From NCBI GenBank assembly GCA_003991915.1, contig RQTK01001006.1:62001-126000 (forward strand): DNA of 64,000 nucleotides, written 5' to 3'. The notes beneath the pieces were generated by a model. The model did not search any database. It was not told the DNA's origin and saw only the letters and a program-made list of their open reading frames with translations. Shown in pieces: positions 12,625 to 24,030 of the stretch; position 1 is the stretch's first letter, and each line of letters begins with the position of its first letter. The position numbers were made by a program, and so were the translations under genes. The DNA comes from Elysia chlorotica. Lineage: Eukaryota > Mollusca > Gastropoda > Plakobranchidae.

Positions 12625-12830
12625 TTGGATTGTCGGGAAGTTGTTGTCACTGTGCCCTCCCGAATCAGGGTTGGCTTGCCATATGTTTCCATGCCATACA
12701 ATTCTGCGCCAGTCTGAGGTTCACATGTAGCTGTGTCCCTGATCAATTTTGTGTCGTCGTGCCACTTCCTCCTGGTCTGCCTTTGCCTCATCTTCCTTCC
12801 GTTCTGCCTGGTTAGGATTGTTTGAGCGAG
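12625..12830 (-). mobile_element. Second LINE 3' fragment, opposite strand
   Basis: On the - strand RQTRRKWHDDTKLIRD followed by LAQNCMAWK in another frame resembles the RWxDDI...AQDRxxWR ending of non-LTR elements. It runs toward the same GATGAT/CATCAT block at about 12602-12620, so two LINE ends meet tail to tail. The match is short and shifted in frame. Confidence 0.45.
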
Positions 12831-13169
12831 GCCAAATAGGACAGTTTGTGATATCGTATGCTTTCTATTAGTTATCGTTTAACACCGAGAGTTCTCAAGA
12901 CTTCTTCCTTTGTTATTCTGTAAGGACGTACACTTTAAGAAAAAGGCCGGTATTATGATAATACAATAGTTGGACATTTTATATCATCACTCAACTTATA
13001 AACAATGCTTACAGAAGTATTAATCACTTATTAATTAAAAAAAAAATGAAAAATGTTTTAACAATAATGATACCCAGTATTCAACAGGCAGCTCAGGTGT
13101 CTAGTGTCTACTGAAGATATCTCTGCCTTTTTCCTCTCATTATTTCTGCTATCTACATCTTTGTGCATA

Positions 13170-13170
<1 letters not shown>
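12831..13170. other. Intergenic DNA, nothing recognised
   Basis: AT-rich sequence with no supported feature. Confidence 0.4.

Positions 13171-13171
<1 letters not shown>

Positions 13172-13222
<51 letters not shown>
13172..13222. repeat. CT microsatellite
   Basis: About 25 uninterrupted CT units. It is one of the few tracts in the left half in CT rather than GA orientation. Confidence 0.95.
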
Positions 13223-13225
<3 letters not shown>

Positions 13226-14350
13226 TATTTTTTTTTTACCTTTTCCGCTCTATATCTTCTTCATTCTTCCATTTGAATTTCCTGTTTACCAAGTGCCCAT
13301 CTTGTGTATCTTGCGCAACGGCCCACGTGAAAAGTATGCCTTGCACACACGGTTTGTCTAATACATTGTTGCAAAGATTTTATAAGGTAATCTAGCTCAC
13401 TGATTCATCCGACCGTACTCACGTAGGGCTGAGTAAACTAAGATCAGGGAGCGACTTGTGAGACTGTGAAACGTATGTATTGTTTGTCGCTTGCTTGCCA
13501 CAGCTGAAGCGAGACACACAGCACCTAACTAAACAGCGAAGTTTTGTTGACCTCAGTTTGAAAACACCTTGTGCGGTACGATCCGCTGGACAAGTTAAAG
13601 AGAGAGTTATCATTCTACGCTTTCCAATTTCTTTGACTAATGCTCACTCTCCAAGAATAACCATCTATAAATGCAGTATTACCAGATTATTTTAGTGAGA
13701 CGTTTCGCAGAAAGAGGTCACAATGCCTTTGGTACCGGGGGTTAGCTGACGCGTGCTCACTCTATTTCTAGTTGGAATTCAGGCGATTGAGCAATATTTT
13801 ACTAAGGGTTAAAGAAGAAGGCAACCGCCTTAACTATCCTTACCCATATACTCAAAACCCCCCTTGTGCAACATCTCACTATCTCTCTGGTATAAATTCA
13901 TATAGAGGCTACCCAAAATAACAGGTAAAGTCACCGAATTGACTGAAGTGAACTGTTGCTTTTTTATAACAAGGGCATTAGTGATCTATTTACTTTAAAT
14001 AAGTATCATAGTTAGTACAAAAGGATACTCAGTGAGTATTTTTTTTTCTACTAAACTGAAAAAATTGTGTAAACTCTCCCAACTGTGCCTAATATTTAGA
14101 TGATGTAATTATCTCACTTGGGTTCGAAGTGCATATGTTTGTTTATTTCGGTGACCGAGCCTGTTGTTTTATTTTTGGAAGCCTCGATTCATATGTATTC
14201 AGTTTGGCTGCATTCACACTAACGATCTCAACAGCGCGGAACTAATCTCTTGCCTAATGGCATACCAGGCGTGACCGTTTCTTGTAAACATAATGGTTTG
14301 GTACAGGTTCCTTTCTTCAACATCACAGAGCACACAGTGCGTCTAAGTAA
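13223..14350. other. Intergenic DNA, nothing recognised
   Basis: Overlapping short frames on both strands at 13419-13695 have no recognisable product. Confidence 0.4.
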
Positions 14351-14352
14351 AA

Positions 14353-14362
14353 TAGAGAGAGG

Positions 14363-14405
<43 letters not shown>
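14353..14405. repeat. GA microsatellite
   Basis: About 20 GA units preceded by a short G run. Confidence 0.95.
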
Positions 14406-14409
<4 letters not shown>

Positions 14410-14539
14410 GAGAAAAGGGTGGTGGGTGGGGGAGAGGGTGCAGGATAGGAAAGAGAGGCAGACGAAAAGACAGACAGAAGACGGATGCAGATCTTTAAGG
14501 AGTTTGTTGCTTGGCATCCAACGTCAGCACTATTTAAGG

Positions 14540-14766
14540 AGTCTTGAGGTCCGCGGTTCAAATCCCAAGATCGGCATCCAACTCCGTCCCCCTTTACTGG
14601 TTGAATCGTTGTTAGTTTAATGTGATTGGATTTGGCAGGAGTCATGGTATCCCCGCCCTGTCTCCTGTGTGGTGACACATAAATTTGTCAGACGGCAGTT
14701 TTGGGATCCGTCCATAATATGGTCAATATAGTGCTGACGTTGGGCGTTAAATCAAAATCAACACAA
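14540..14766 (+). repeat. tRNA-derived SINE (family with GTGCTGACGTTGGGC tail)
   Basis: A B-box-like GGTTCAAATCC at 14555-14565 is followed by a body with the landmarks TATCCCCGCCCTGTCTCC, GGTGACACATAAATTTGTCAGAC and the tail GTGCTGACGTTGGGCGTTAA (from about 14731), ending in a CAAAATCAACACAAC stretch. The copy at 21975-22197 and tail pieces at 59848-59893 and 61115-61235 share these landmarks. A reversed scrap of the tail (CCAACGTCAGCACTAT, about 14518-14533) abuts the head. Confidence 0.7.
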
Positions 14767-15780
14767 CTGAATTCAGCGCTAAACAGGGTATATTGCTGAC
14801 GGACTGACAATTTCATGCTTTCCGCCTTTCACACAGAGACAGTGCGGAGAAAACATGACTTCTGTCTCAGCCGGTCACATTGTACTGATAATGACATAAC
14901 TAGTAGGGGTGAAATTGTAACACAGATACAGACATAATAATGTGACAGAGAGACATACTAAACAAGTGCAGAGGATCGTTTCCCATTTCAAACCATGTAG
15001 ATCTTGACATCAACGCATAACTTGCATGGCAAGGTGAACGATAAAAATAAAACTGGACAGAGAGACAAAGTAGCAAGAGAATAAAGTACAAACGCCATTA
15101 TACCATGTACTACCATAAACTTAAACCCTGTAAACTTTGGAAGAACCACAAAACGTGTTGTAGGAGGTAATAGTTAGTAAAGGAGCCTACAAAAAGTAGT
15201 TAGGAACGCCTGACATTATTATGGACATTTGTTGTTTTTGTTTGTTTGTTTGATGTAATTGTAAGATGCAAAATTCATATTTTTCGGTAAACCAGAAAAA
15301 TAATTGGGAATGAAGGTTGAAGTAATAAAACTGGAAAGGTTTTTGAGAAAAAGGATGCATTCAAGATGAAAACGTTAAACGTGTACCGATTATTAATTTT
15401 ATGACAGCTTAGAAGACATACTTCTATACTGTATGAAAATAAGATCACTCAAACAAGATAATGTAAAAGGCTTTCAGACAGATTGAACAAGTGGATACAG
15501 TTTGTGTCCATCACCAACAACTAAGACCCAAGACTTTCACATGACAATATTACTTACTGACACATATTTTAGAAGAGCAGGATTACTGTAGATTTGTATT
15601 GACCAGTGAATTAACTGGTATAGTGTATTGACACCAACCTCCATAAAGGTGTTTTAAAGGATAGGGATTAGCACTAGTATGTTTATGACAACATAACTGT
15701 TACTATGCTAACAACCATTAAAAGGGAGGATAATTTTATAAAAGAGTTATGTAACTGAGCTGGAAAAACATGGGCTCTGT
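14767..15780. other. Intergenic DNA, nothing recognised
   Basis: No supported gene. Confidence 0.4.
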
Positions 15781-15792
15781 AGAAATAAAAAA

Positions 15793-15955
<163 letters not shown>

Positions 15956-17823
15956 TGTTTTTTTTAAAATAAAAGTATTTAAAAAACTGCGTGTTTCTTG
16001 TAGCCTGCGTCCCCCACTTCCAGCGAAATTGAAAGTCAACATTTACCGTCGAGTAGAAAATAAAAGTGAAGATAAAGGTGTGAAACTGTTGGCATCAGGA
16101 TCGCTGCCAATGCATCTTACCAGGTACGCAGACACCCGTGAACGGTCTGGGAATCATTAATCATGGTTCACATCGTAGAAAAGTGCGTTCCGTACTAAGC
16201 ATTTTCTAACGCATGCAAAACTAAACCGCACAAATTGTGTTCTTTTAATAGGGGGCAAGAAAACAAGAGGGCTTTTCTTGATATGGAATAGTCTTATAAT
16301 TATATTTTTTCAGGTCTTCAAAACAATACAAAGCGCTGCAACGAAAGAAATATACAGATTACTAAGTAAAAAAGCGTGAAAAAATACATTGAGCTGCTTC
16401 AGGAATTAGTGCTTTTCATTAAAGTGTTGCTTTACTTTAAGAGTGCAAATTATTTGATAAAAAATGTTTATGGTAGTAATAGATTTATAAAAAGCTATTT
16501 ATATATCTATGAAGGTATTTGATCGTCGAATAAGACAGTTACAGTTTCGATATAATTTTTTCAATTGAAAAAAATTACAATTTTATTGGGAAAGAAAGGA
16601 TTATATTTGAAACTTTGTGAGATCTACGACTTAGTCCATAGATTTTCCAATACTGAACGTTTTTTTTATATTGATATCTACAATGTGTACTGATTTCAAT
16701 ATGATAATTATAATGGTTGTAAGTTTGCTTGTTAATTGTTAGTTTATACTTCTCAAAAAATATTACCCAACAAGGATTTAGGTAAGTTGTGTGGAAAAAA
16801 AAATTTATTCACGTCGCATTTGTAAAAAGATTACAGCTTTTCCATTTGAACTGTGGGAACATAATTTTCGCCAACCTCTATAATATTATTGATGATAAAG
16901 ATCAATAACAAGGGAAGAGGAAACCTTTGTAGAAACACAAAAATTAGCCTTGCAGTAGAAAGAGTAAGAGCAGTAGTGATGGTGTTAACAATACAAAATG
17001 CTCTCTTTCAGCCATGTGTCAACAGTTTGTAAAACTTCAATTATTTCGGAATCTTCACAAGACAAGAAATAATCAACATTCTTCCTCTAAACGATGACCA
17101 GAGCCATTAAATTTCGCAGTGAACGACTGTAGGCTATTTATACCATCTTTCATTGCATGTAAATAGGTTGTACCTTTTGGATTGAGTAATGTAGTAAGGT
17201 GTAAGTAAAAGGTTTAGTACTAACTGTTCCAACTATAATCCTACCACCGCCTTTTGAATCCAACAGACGAGTGTCTCTTAGATAAGAAATAAAAAAAGAA
17301 TCTTTTAGGAGCAGCTACTGCAGCGGTAGCAGTGTCCACGTTAGTGGTAGTGATAGTGGTAACGGTAACGGTATACATAATTAAAGTAGAAGAAGTAGAA
17401 GCAGAAGCAGCAATACAAAACTGTAGTAGTAGTAGTAGTAGTAGTAGTTATTAGAAAAGTATTAAAAGAGAAGAGGAGGAATAATAGTGAGAGCGCGCAT
17501 AATAATGATAACTTAACACTAGATGATAAAATTATAATTTTGATTTAAAACAATCATGTCAATAAAGAATTTGGTACTTACTTTTGAAGCTTAAATCCCC
17601 ACAAAGGGGAGAAGTTTTTAAGAAATAAAAATTAAATTTGCGGAGACATTCTACATCGTACAGCTAAAGTGTACGGTTATTTTTTCTTTGCGAATTATTT
17701 TTTCGTTTGTGATTTTCTTTTGTTTTATTTACTTATTTTGTTTTGTATTTTTTACTGTTAATCTTTTGCGCCCCACTTAGTTTATTTACTTTTCCTTCTT
17801 AGTAACGGTTAAAGCTTGAACAT
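15956..17823. other. Intergenic DNA with a short GTA tract
   Basis: AT-rich. A small GTA tract lies at about 17422-17450, with GTGGTAGTGATAGTGG-type repeats just before it. No gene recognised. Confidence 0.4.
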
Positions 17824-17824
17824 A

Positions 17825-17875
17825 ATATGCTATAAAAGGCCCTACTGGTTATCTCTTCGTTAGTCACTAATACTT
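17825..17875 (+). promoter_or_regulatory. TATA-box-like site without recognised gene
   Basis: GCTATAAAAGGC (TATAAAA at 17831-17837) is a strong TATA match. A start about 30 bases on would fall near TTCGTTAGTCACT. No convincing coding exon follows: the first ATG pair downstream opens only a short frame without a signal peptide. It may be a chance match. Confidence 0.2.
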
Positions 17876-18440
17876 ATTCAAAGGTTGTTGCAAGTAACAA
17901 CGTAGCAACACTTTGCAGTCGGCGGAAAAAAGTGGCTTGTTAGTAAATTCATACGGTTTAGGAAAGTGTCAGCACAGTTGCGTAGTTCAAAGATGATGCA
18001 TTACGGAACCAATGGAGGTTCAGTAAAAAAGCTATGCATAAAATCACAAGAAAAACACTCAGTCAGTCCACTATAAGCACTATCCTTCAAGCAATAGGAA
18101 AGTATCAAACAAATATCACAGTGCCTGTGGGATGTCGAAACCAACTATTAACAATTATAGCATTGCTGTCACCGTAACACAATCATAGTCTGAGAGAATA
18201 AGGACTCTCTATGTCACCAACTGAATCATCTGAACTGCCCTCCTTTCTTGAAACCTGATGCGGACGTCACTTACATGAAAACCTTAACAGCCCAAGGGTT
18301 GGTTTGTTGTTATTGTTTTCGCTTGTGAGAAGGCGCCATGAGGGACAAAACGATGGAACAATGACCCAAGTTTATTTACTTGACGCAAGCACTGGCCCAG
18401 TTGTCTATTTGTCTGTGACCAAAACAAAAAACCGTTCGGG
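17876..18440. other. Intergenic DNA, nothing recognised
   Basis: No supported feature. Confidence 0.4.
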
Positions 18441-18445
18441 GTAGG

Positions 18446-18451
18446 TGTGTT

Positions 18452-18482
<31 letters not shown>

Positions 18483-18503
18483 GTGCGCGTGTGGGTGTGT
18501 GTA
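18446..18503. repeat. GT microsatellite
   Basis: GT units broken by a GCGCGC segment and a GGGTGT segment. Confidence 0.9.
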
Positions 18504-18839
18504 AAGGGGCTGTAAAGATTAGTTGTCTTAGAGCAGACTTAGTACGACTAGGGCTGTAAAAGTATTGCAATCAATTAGGAAGGAACAAAATTATTCTTTA
18601 TAAGTGTATCGTTAAAATAGAAGTCGCTATAGATGAGGTCGGTGTACTCTCTGTTGAAAAACTTGTGCTTAACAGATATCCATTACTTACAACAAAGATT
18701 TTGTCAGTTTATTAAAGTTATAGATCTTAAGAAGGAGGTTCAATATGATAATGCAAACATAAAGGTGTAAACAGAGAGAGGCGAGTAAGAAAAGACAAGG
18801 AAATTTACGGCAGGAGATATAAAAAGCGAAGGGCAGAGA

Positions 18840-18938
18840 CAGAGGGAGATAGAGATAGAGCGAGAGAGAGAGATGCAGACAGACACAGACAGAGACAGAC
18901 AGAAACAAGGAGACAGAGATACAGAGAGAGAGAGAGAG

Positions 18939-19029
<91 letters not shown>

Positions 19030-19030
19030 A

Positions 19031-19066
<36 letters not shown>

Positions 19067-19082
19067 CAGAGACAGAGAGGGG
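18840..19082. repeat. GA/GACA microsatellite block
   Basis: GACA-type units lead into a long GA run (about 18948-19024), then interrupted GA units. Frames reading LSLSLS or REREREs across it are artefacts. Confidence 0.95.
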
Positions 19083-19951
19083 GAGGGGCTGGAAATGTAA
19101 ATGAGCGAAAAAGATAACAGGTGGCGGTACACATTATTTCTTTGAAAACGAGAAAAAAAAATGAACAGTGGCATCATCAAGGACGCGCGGTGTGAGGTCT
19201 GCTGATATGGCAGACTGAAAATACAGGGGTAGTGGATAGTTTGTCACATATGTAAGTAAGGCTCGAATCTGCACTTTAGCAATAAGAGAGCTTGTATAGC
19301 TCATACGTCTCGGGTTAATTGTGTGCTTCTTCTGCTCATGACAAGTCATAAAGCTTTTAATCTAAGCAGGCTCGAGTACAATCTGGACTTACAGCGGTGT
19401 AGTTATCGTGGGCCTGACAGTACCCCTCTACTCCATGGGCTCAGGTATCCGGCTTTGAATGTTAGACAGAAGTGATATCAGAAACGCATATTGAACTTAA
19501 AGGGGGTGTGTCTTTTCACATTCCTGAAAAGCCGGTTGCATTTTTTTTTATCCACGCGAAATTTCAATCATTTCTACCTATCTGCCTATCTCTATCTTTA
19601 TTGTATGCATAACATTAAACAGCATTCGGTTGCAGCCTTCGAAATTGTACACATGTTTAACCTTAACCTAAATAGTGATGTATCGGAGAATGAAAATAGC
19701 TTGAGATAATAATTGTTAATTAAGAGTTGTTGAAAAAGAGAAAGAAATTTTAAAAAATTATGACTTTAAAAGTACGTAGATACCTACTTAATGCGTTTCT
19801 TTGAGGCTTATTCATAACAATTATTCGTTTGCAGCGAATACTAAACAATGTTAAATATATGGCGGATATTGTTAATGTTGAGTGGTCAAATTAATAAGAG
19901 TATAAAACCTGACCTTATATTATTGTATTAACACTTTAATTACATAAACAA
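19083..19951. other. Intergenic DNA, nothing recognised
   Basis: No supported gene. A weak B-box-like GATTCGAGCC on the - strand near 19262 has no good A box. Confidence 0.4.
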
Positions 19952-20210
<259 letters not shown>

Positions 20211-20758
20211 ATATTTCCACTACGACCGCTGCTACTTCTACTGTCACACTATCACATCTGCCACAAAATTAATTCAACATTAAAAGTTATCTTTTTTGTT
20301 GTCTAGTCCTAATCGTCTTTATCACTAATACTGGCGTAGCTACTTACGAATACCGGCTCATACCTTTTCTCACATCTTTGCATGGAATTTAAACAAAATA
20401 CTTTTACCTTCTAGGTAATGTCCTAAAAAAAGAAAAACAGCCTGAGAGCCAACTGGGGATACACAAAATCTTACTTTGGCCGTCTTTAGCATTACGCTTT
20501 TCTCTTTTCATTTCTTTATAGCTTCCACTCGAGAGCACTGTCTGTAAGCTATTATGTTTTATTACGATGATCAGCTTATTCCCTGTTCAGCCCGGTTTAC
20601 GTAACAGCAACTTAATGTTAGACAGGTGTTCTCTCTACAAGTTTCTTGTATTTAGGCCATCCATAAGAAACCAGGAAGAACACTAAGTGTTTACTGGACA
20701 TCTAAGTAGGTCATTTTCCTGTTTGGATAAGGACAAAAGACTTAGAGAGAAAGAGAGG
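20211..20758. other. Intergenic DNA, nothing recognised
   Basis: No supported feature. Confidence 0.4.
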
Positions 20759-20759
20759 G

Positions 20760-20823
<64 letters not shown>
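20759..20823. repeat. (GACA)n microsatellite
   Basis: About 15 perfect GACA units. Confidence 0.95.
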
Positions 20824-20937
20824 GGATAGATGGTCAGAAGACACACAGAGACAAAGACGAAATGGACAAACTGAGAGAAAAAGAGACAGAGAGGGGGAAA
20901 GGGACAGCAATAGAGAGACAGGGAAAGAGAGAGAGAG

Positions 20938-20940
20938 GGT

Positions 20941-21012
<72 letters not shown>
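20938..21012. repeat. GA microsatellite running into the gap
   Basis: An uninterrupted GA run from about 20943 that ends at the first N, so its true length is unknown. Confidence 0.95.
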
Positions 21013-21618
21013 NNNNNNNNNNNNNNNNNNNNNNNNNNNNNNNNNNNNNNNNNNNNNNNNNNNNNNNNNNNNNNNNNNNNNNNNNNNNNNNNNNNNNNNN
21101 NNNNNNNNNNNNNNNNNNNNNNNNNNNNNNNNNNNNNNNNNNNNNNNNNNNNNNNNNNNNNNNNNNNNNNNNNNNNNNNNNNNNNNNNNNNNNNNNNNNN
21201 NNNNNNNNNNNNNNNNNNNNNNNNNNNNNNNNNNNNNNNNNNNNNNNNNNNNNNNNNNNNNNNNNNNNNNNNNNNNNNNNNNNNNNNNNNNNNNNNNNNN
21301 NNNNNNNNNNNNNNNNNNNNNNNNNNNNNNNNNNNNNNNNNNNNNNNNNNNNNNNNNNNNNNNNNNNNNNNNNNNNNNNNNNNNNNNNNNNNNNNNNNNN
21401 NNNNNNNNNNNNNNNNNNNNNNNNNNNNNNNNNNNNNNNNNNNNNNNNNNNNNNNNNNNNNNNNNNNNNNNNNNNNNNNNNNNNNNNNNNNNNNNNNNNN
21501 NNNNNNNNNNNNNNNNNNNNNNNNNNNNNNNNNNNNNNNNNNNNNNNNNNNNNNNNNNNNNNNNNNNNNNNNNNNNNNNNNNNNNNNNNNNNNNNNNNNN
21601 NNNNNNNNNNNNNNNNNN
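21013..21618. other. Assembly gap (606 N)
   Basis: Unknown bases, entered from a GA tract and left through a TTA tract. Long open frames across it are meaningless. Confidence 0.99.
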
Positions 21619-21677
<59 letters not shown>

Positions 21678-21691
21678 ATTATTATTATTAA
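21619..21691. repeat. (TTA)n microsatellite after the gap
   Basis: About 19 TTA units followed by imperfect ATT/ATTAT units. LINE 3' ends in this window also finish in TTATTATT (see 26401), so this could be the tail of an element hidden in the gap. That is inference. Confidence 0.9.
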
Positions 21692-21974
21692 TATCATTAT
21701 TATCAATATCCACCTCACGAAGTGGACAAAATAAGAAAAAAAAAAAGCTTCCCAAATTATTGGCTGTGAACTGACCGCTTTCTAAGACTTGTAGGCCTAT
21801 GTTTTACAAGTAATTAATAAAGCTAAATGTATAACATAAACCACCCTCTTCATAGTGAATATGAACCATCACAAAGAAGTACCAGATAAATATAAAATAG
21901 GGCCAGAACTGACAGATAAAAAAAATCGTTTGTACCAGCATTCATCAGATTGCTGCAAAATTGTTATATCTATG

Positions 21975-22197
21975 GGTGCGAACTGGCCTAAGAGGTGGAG
22001 CGTTGTTCTCCGGGTCGGGAGGTCCGTGGTTCGGGTCCCATGGTTGGCACATTTGTTCGTCCGATTTCGTCCCATGTATCCCCGCTCTGCTTCGCGTGTG
22101 GTGGCACACAAAATTGTCAGACGTCAGTCTAGGGGGGCTGTCCACAATATAACCTATGTAGTGCTGACGCTGGGCTTTGGACCAACTCAACTCAACG
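21975..22197 (+). repeat. tRNA-derived SINE, nearly full copy
   Basis: A tRNA-like head has the A-box-like GGCCTAAGAGGTGGAGC and a B-box-like GGTTCGGGTCC at 22028-22038. The body shares TATCCCCGCTCTGC, GTGGTGGCACACAAAATTGTC and TAGTGCTGACGCTGGGC with the copy at 14540-14766. It ends in CAACTCAACTCAAC. The frame reported across it is not a gene. Confidence 0.75.
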
Positions 22198-22605
22198 CGT
22201 TAATTAGAAGACTTGAGGTTGTAGAGGTATGTGTATTCTTGTATATGCGTAAAGAGGTATGTGTTTCTAATAAGAATTAAAATAAATTATGTCTGGCAGT
22301 GTATAGGCCTAATTTCAACAATGTACACGTGAATGTAAAATGGTAATTTTATTTTATTACCATATTATTTTTTTTTTATCTCACACATGATGTGATATTT
22401 AATCAAATGACAAAAAATGTCCCTATGCGATAATAAAGGCTTATCTTATCTTTTTTTCCACCTGTTTGGGTCGATGTCAGTAAAATGTGATCGGCTGCTC
22501 TGGTAGGCCCACATTGTTAGTCCTAGGACACATAATCGTATTATGATCCTCCGTGGGAGCTTAGGACACCTTCAACAAGGAGGAAGATTCTATAAACCTC
22601 ATGGG
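22198..22605. other. Intergenic DNA, nothing recognised
   Basis: No supported feature. Confidence 0.4.
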
Positions 22606-22609
22606 GTTT

Positions 22610-22700
22610 TAGGTCTATCTAAAACAAGTGGTAGAGATACAGCACTAAGCTTTTATTTTGGAGGGCGCCAGTCCGATCCCAGAATCACATTAATTGTTTG
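22610..22700 (+). repeat. Possible tRNA-derived SINE head
   Basis: AAGTGGTAGAGATACAGCAC resembles the end of an A box and CAGTCCGATCCC, about 40 bases on, a B box. Weak on its own. Confidence 0.35.
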
Positions 22701-22954
22701 AAGCAAGCCTACACTCCTGTTTAAAAAAGAGATATCAATGAGTGAGAAAAAATATACTGAGTTGCTGTTATGAAATCACCGCCTGAAAAAAAACAACTAA
22801 AGAACAAAAAACAACAGAAAAAGTGAAATATTTGCTGTCTAAACCTCTCTCTCTCTCTCTACCTCTCCCTTTCCCTTACTTCTAGATCAATGGGTGGGGT
22901 TTGATTTCTGATAAAGAGAACAGATAGAATACCTTAAATAACGAATTATTGTGA

Positions 22955-22957
22955 GCT

Positions 22958-23012
<55 letters not shown>
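22955..23012. repeat. GA microsatellite
   Basis: GA units with one AAG interruption, then a short G run and GATA units. Confidence 0.95.
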
Positions 23013-23014
<2 letters not shown>

Positions 23015-23264
23015 ATAGAGATAGATAGACAGGCCTTTGCCTTTTATTCTTATTGTAGGCTACTGCAAATGCATTCCAGAGCTCCAAGTGTAGAAACATT
23101 TTTTCTCGGCAATGATGATCTCAAGACTAACGTCTGACAATAATACGTTATGCCACATTAAAGACACTGTGGGGTTACAGGGATTCTCAGCGCCAGTCAT
23201 ATTAAACACGAACTGACTCCAGTAAGTTACGAAATCCTACAAATAAATAGATTAGGTTTTATTG

Positions 23265-23335
23265 TGGGATCGAAGTGGATACTTCCCGATAATAGTCCCT
23301 ATTTTCTGCCACTTGCGCCATCTAACTCCCCTTTG
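23265..23335 (-). repeat. Possible tRNA-derived SINE head
   Basis: On the - strand AGATGGCGCAAGTGGCAGAA resembles an A box and CACTTCGATCCCAC a B box, with tRNA-like spacing. No clean cloverleaf. Confidence 0.4.
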
Positions 23336-23697
23336 AATTCTCCTTGAGGATTGACCGTCTCCTCAGTATCCTTGGGAAAGCGGGGTCGAGATAATCAAAC
23401 TCAGTTGTTGTTTTTTTTATGAAGGCTGGTCAAGAAAAATTTAATTAAGGACAAGTTGATAACTTAAAGCCCTCCCATAATAGAGCAATACAAAGGGAGT
23501 CTACTCTCTATATTTTTGGCTAATTTTAGTAAACAATGAAACATTCTATAAGATTCAGTGATTCTATGCCTCAGCGAGCACAGCGACTTACGGAATTCTA
23601 GATTCTCCTTTGTTTACACATACATGTATGGATCCCACCATTCTTTAGAGCTATTTGAGTAGAACTGTAAATCTATTATATACTCAGCAATGAGACT

Positions 23698-23800
23698 GTA
23701 ATTGGAAAGTAAATCATTTAGTTTCCAATTTATTTGATTATATTATCACTGCGACTCCATTTAGTACATCACATCACTACATGGAGTCACAGTGATAATT
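23698..23800. repeat. Two adjacent hairpins (inverted repeats)
   Basis: The first hairpin has arms ATTGGAAA and TTTCCAAT around a 13-base loop, at about 23701-23731. The second has 19-base arms: ATTATCACTGCGACTCCAT at 23743-23761 against ATGGAGTCACAGTGATAAT at 23781-23799, with 18 of 19 positions pairing and a loop of about 19 bases. Confidence 0.75.
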
Positions 23801-23804
23801 GTAA

Positions 23805-24030
23805 CTAGATATTAGATGTAGAGCTAGATTCAAAGATCCTGATCTAGTTTCTAAATCTAGGATCCAGCGATATCTGATCCAGCGGGATCTATCTATAGAT
23901 CTAGATCTACTGCAGATATCCAATCTAGAAATAGATCTAGAATCTAGATCTTTTCTACATTTCTGGATCTTAATCTAGAAGCTCTATTAAATCTAGTTAA
24001 AATATATACTATCTAGATTCAATCTAGGCC
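23805..24030. repeat. Cluster of TCTAGA / AGATCT palindromic motifs
   Basis: About 225 bases packed with variants of CTAGAT, TCTAGA, AGATCT and GATCCAG on both strands, for example TAGATCTAGATCTACTGCAG near 23897. The repeat is irregular and not a clean tandem array. Confidence 0.8.

Noticed and set aside
19255-19330. Possible SINE head on the - strand
   Set aside because: GATTCGAGCC resembles a B box but no A box lies at the right distance.
20687-21755. Frames of about 290-337 codons on both strands
   Set aside because: They run through 606 unknown bases and flanking simple repeats.
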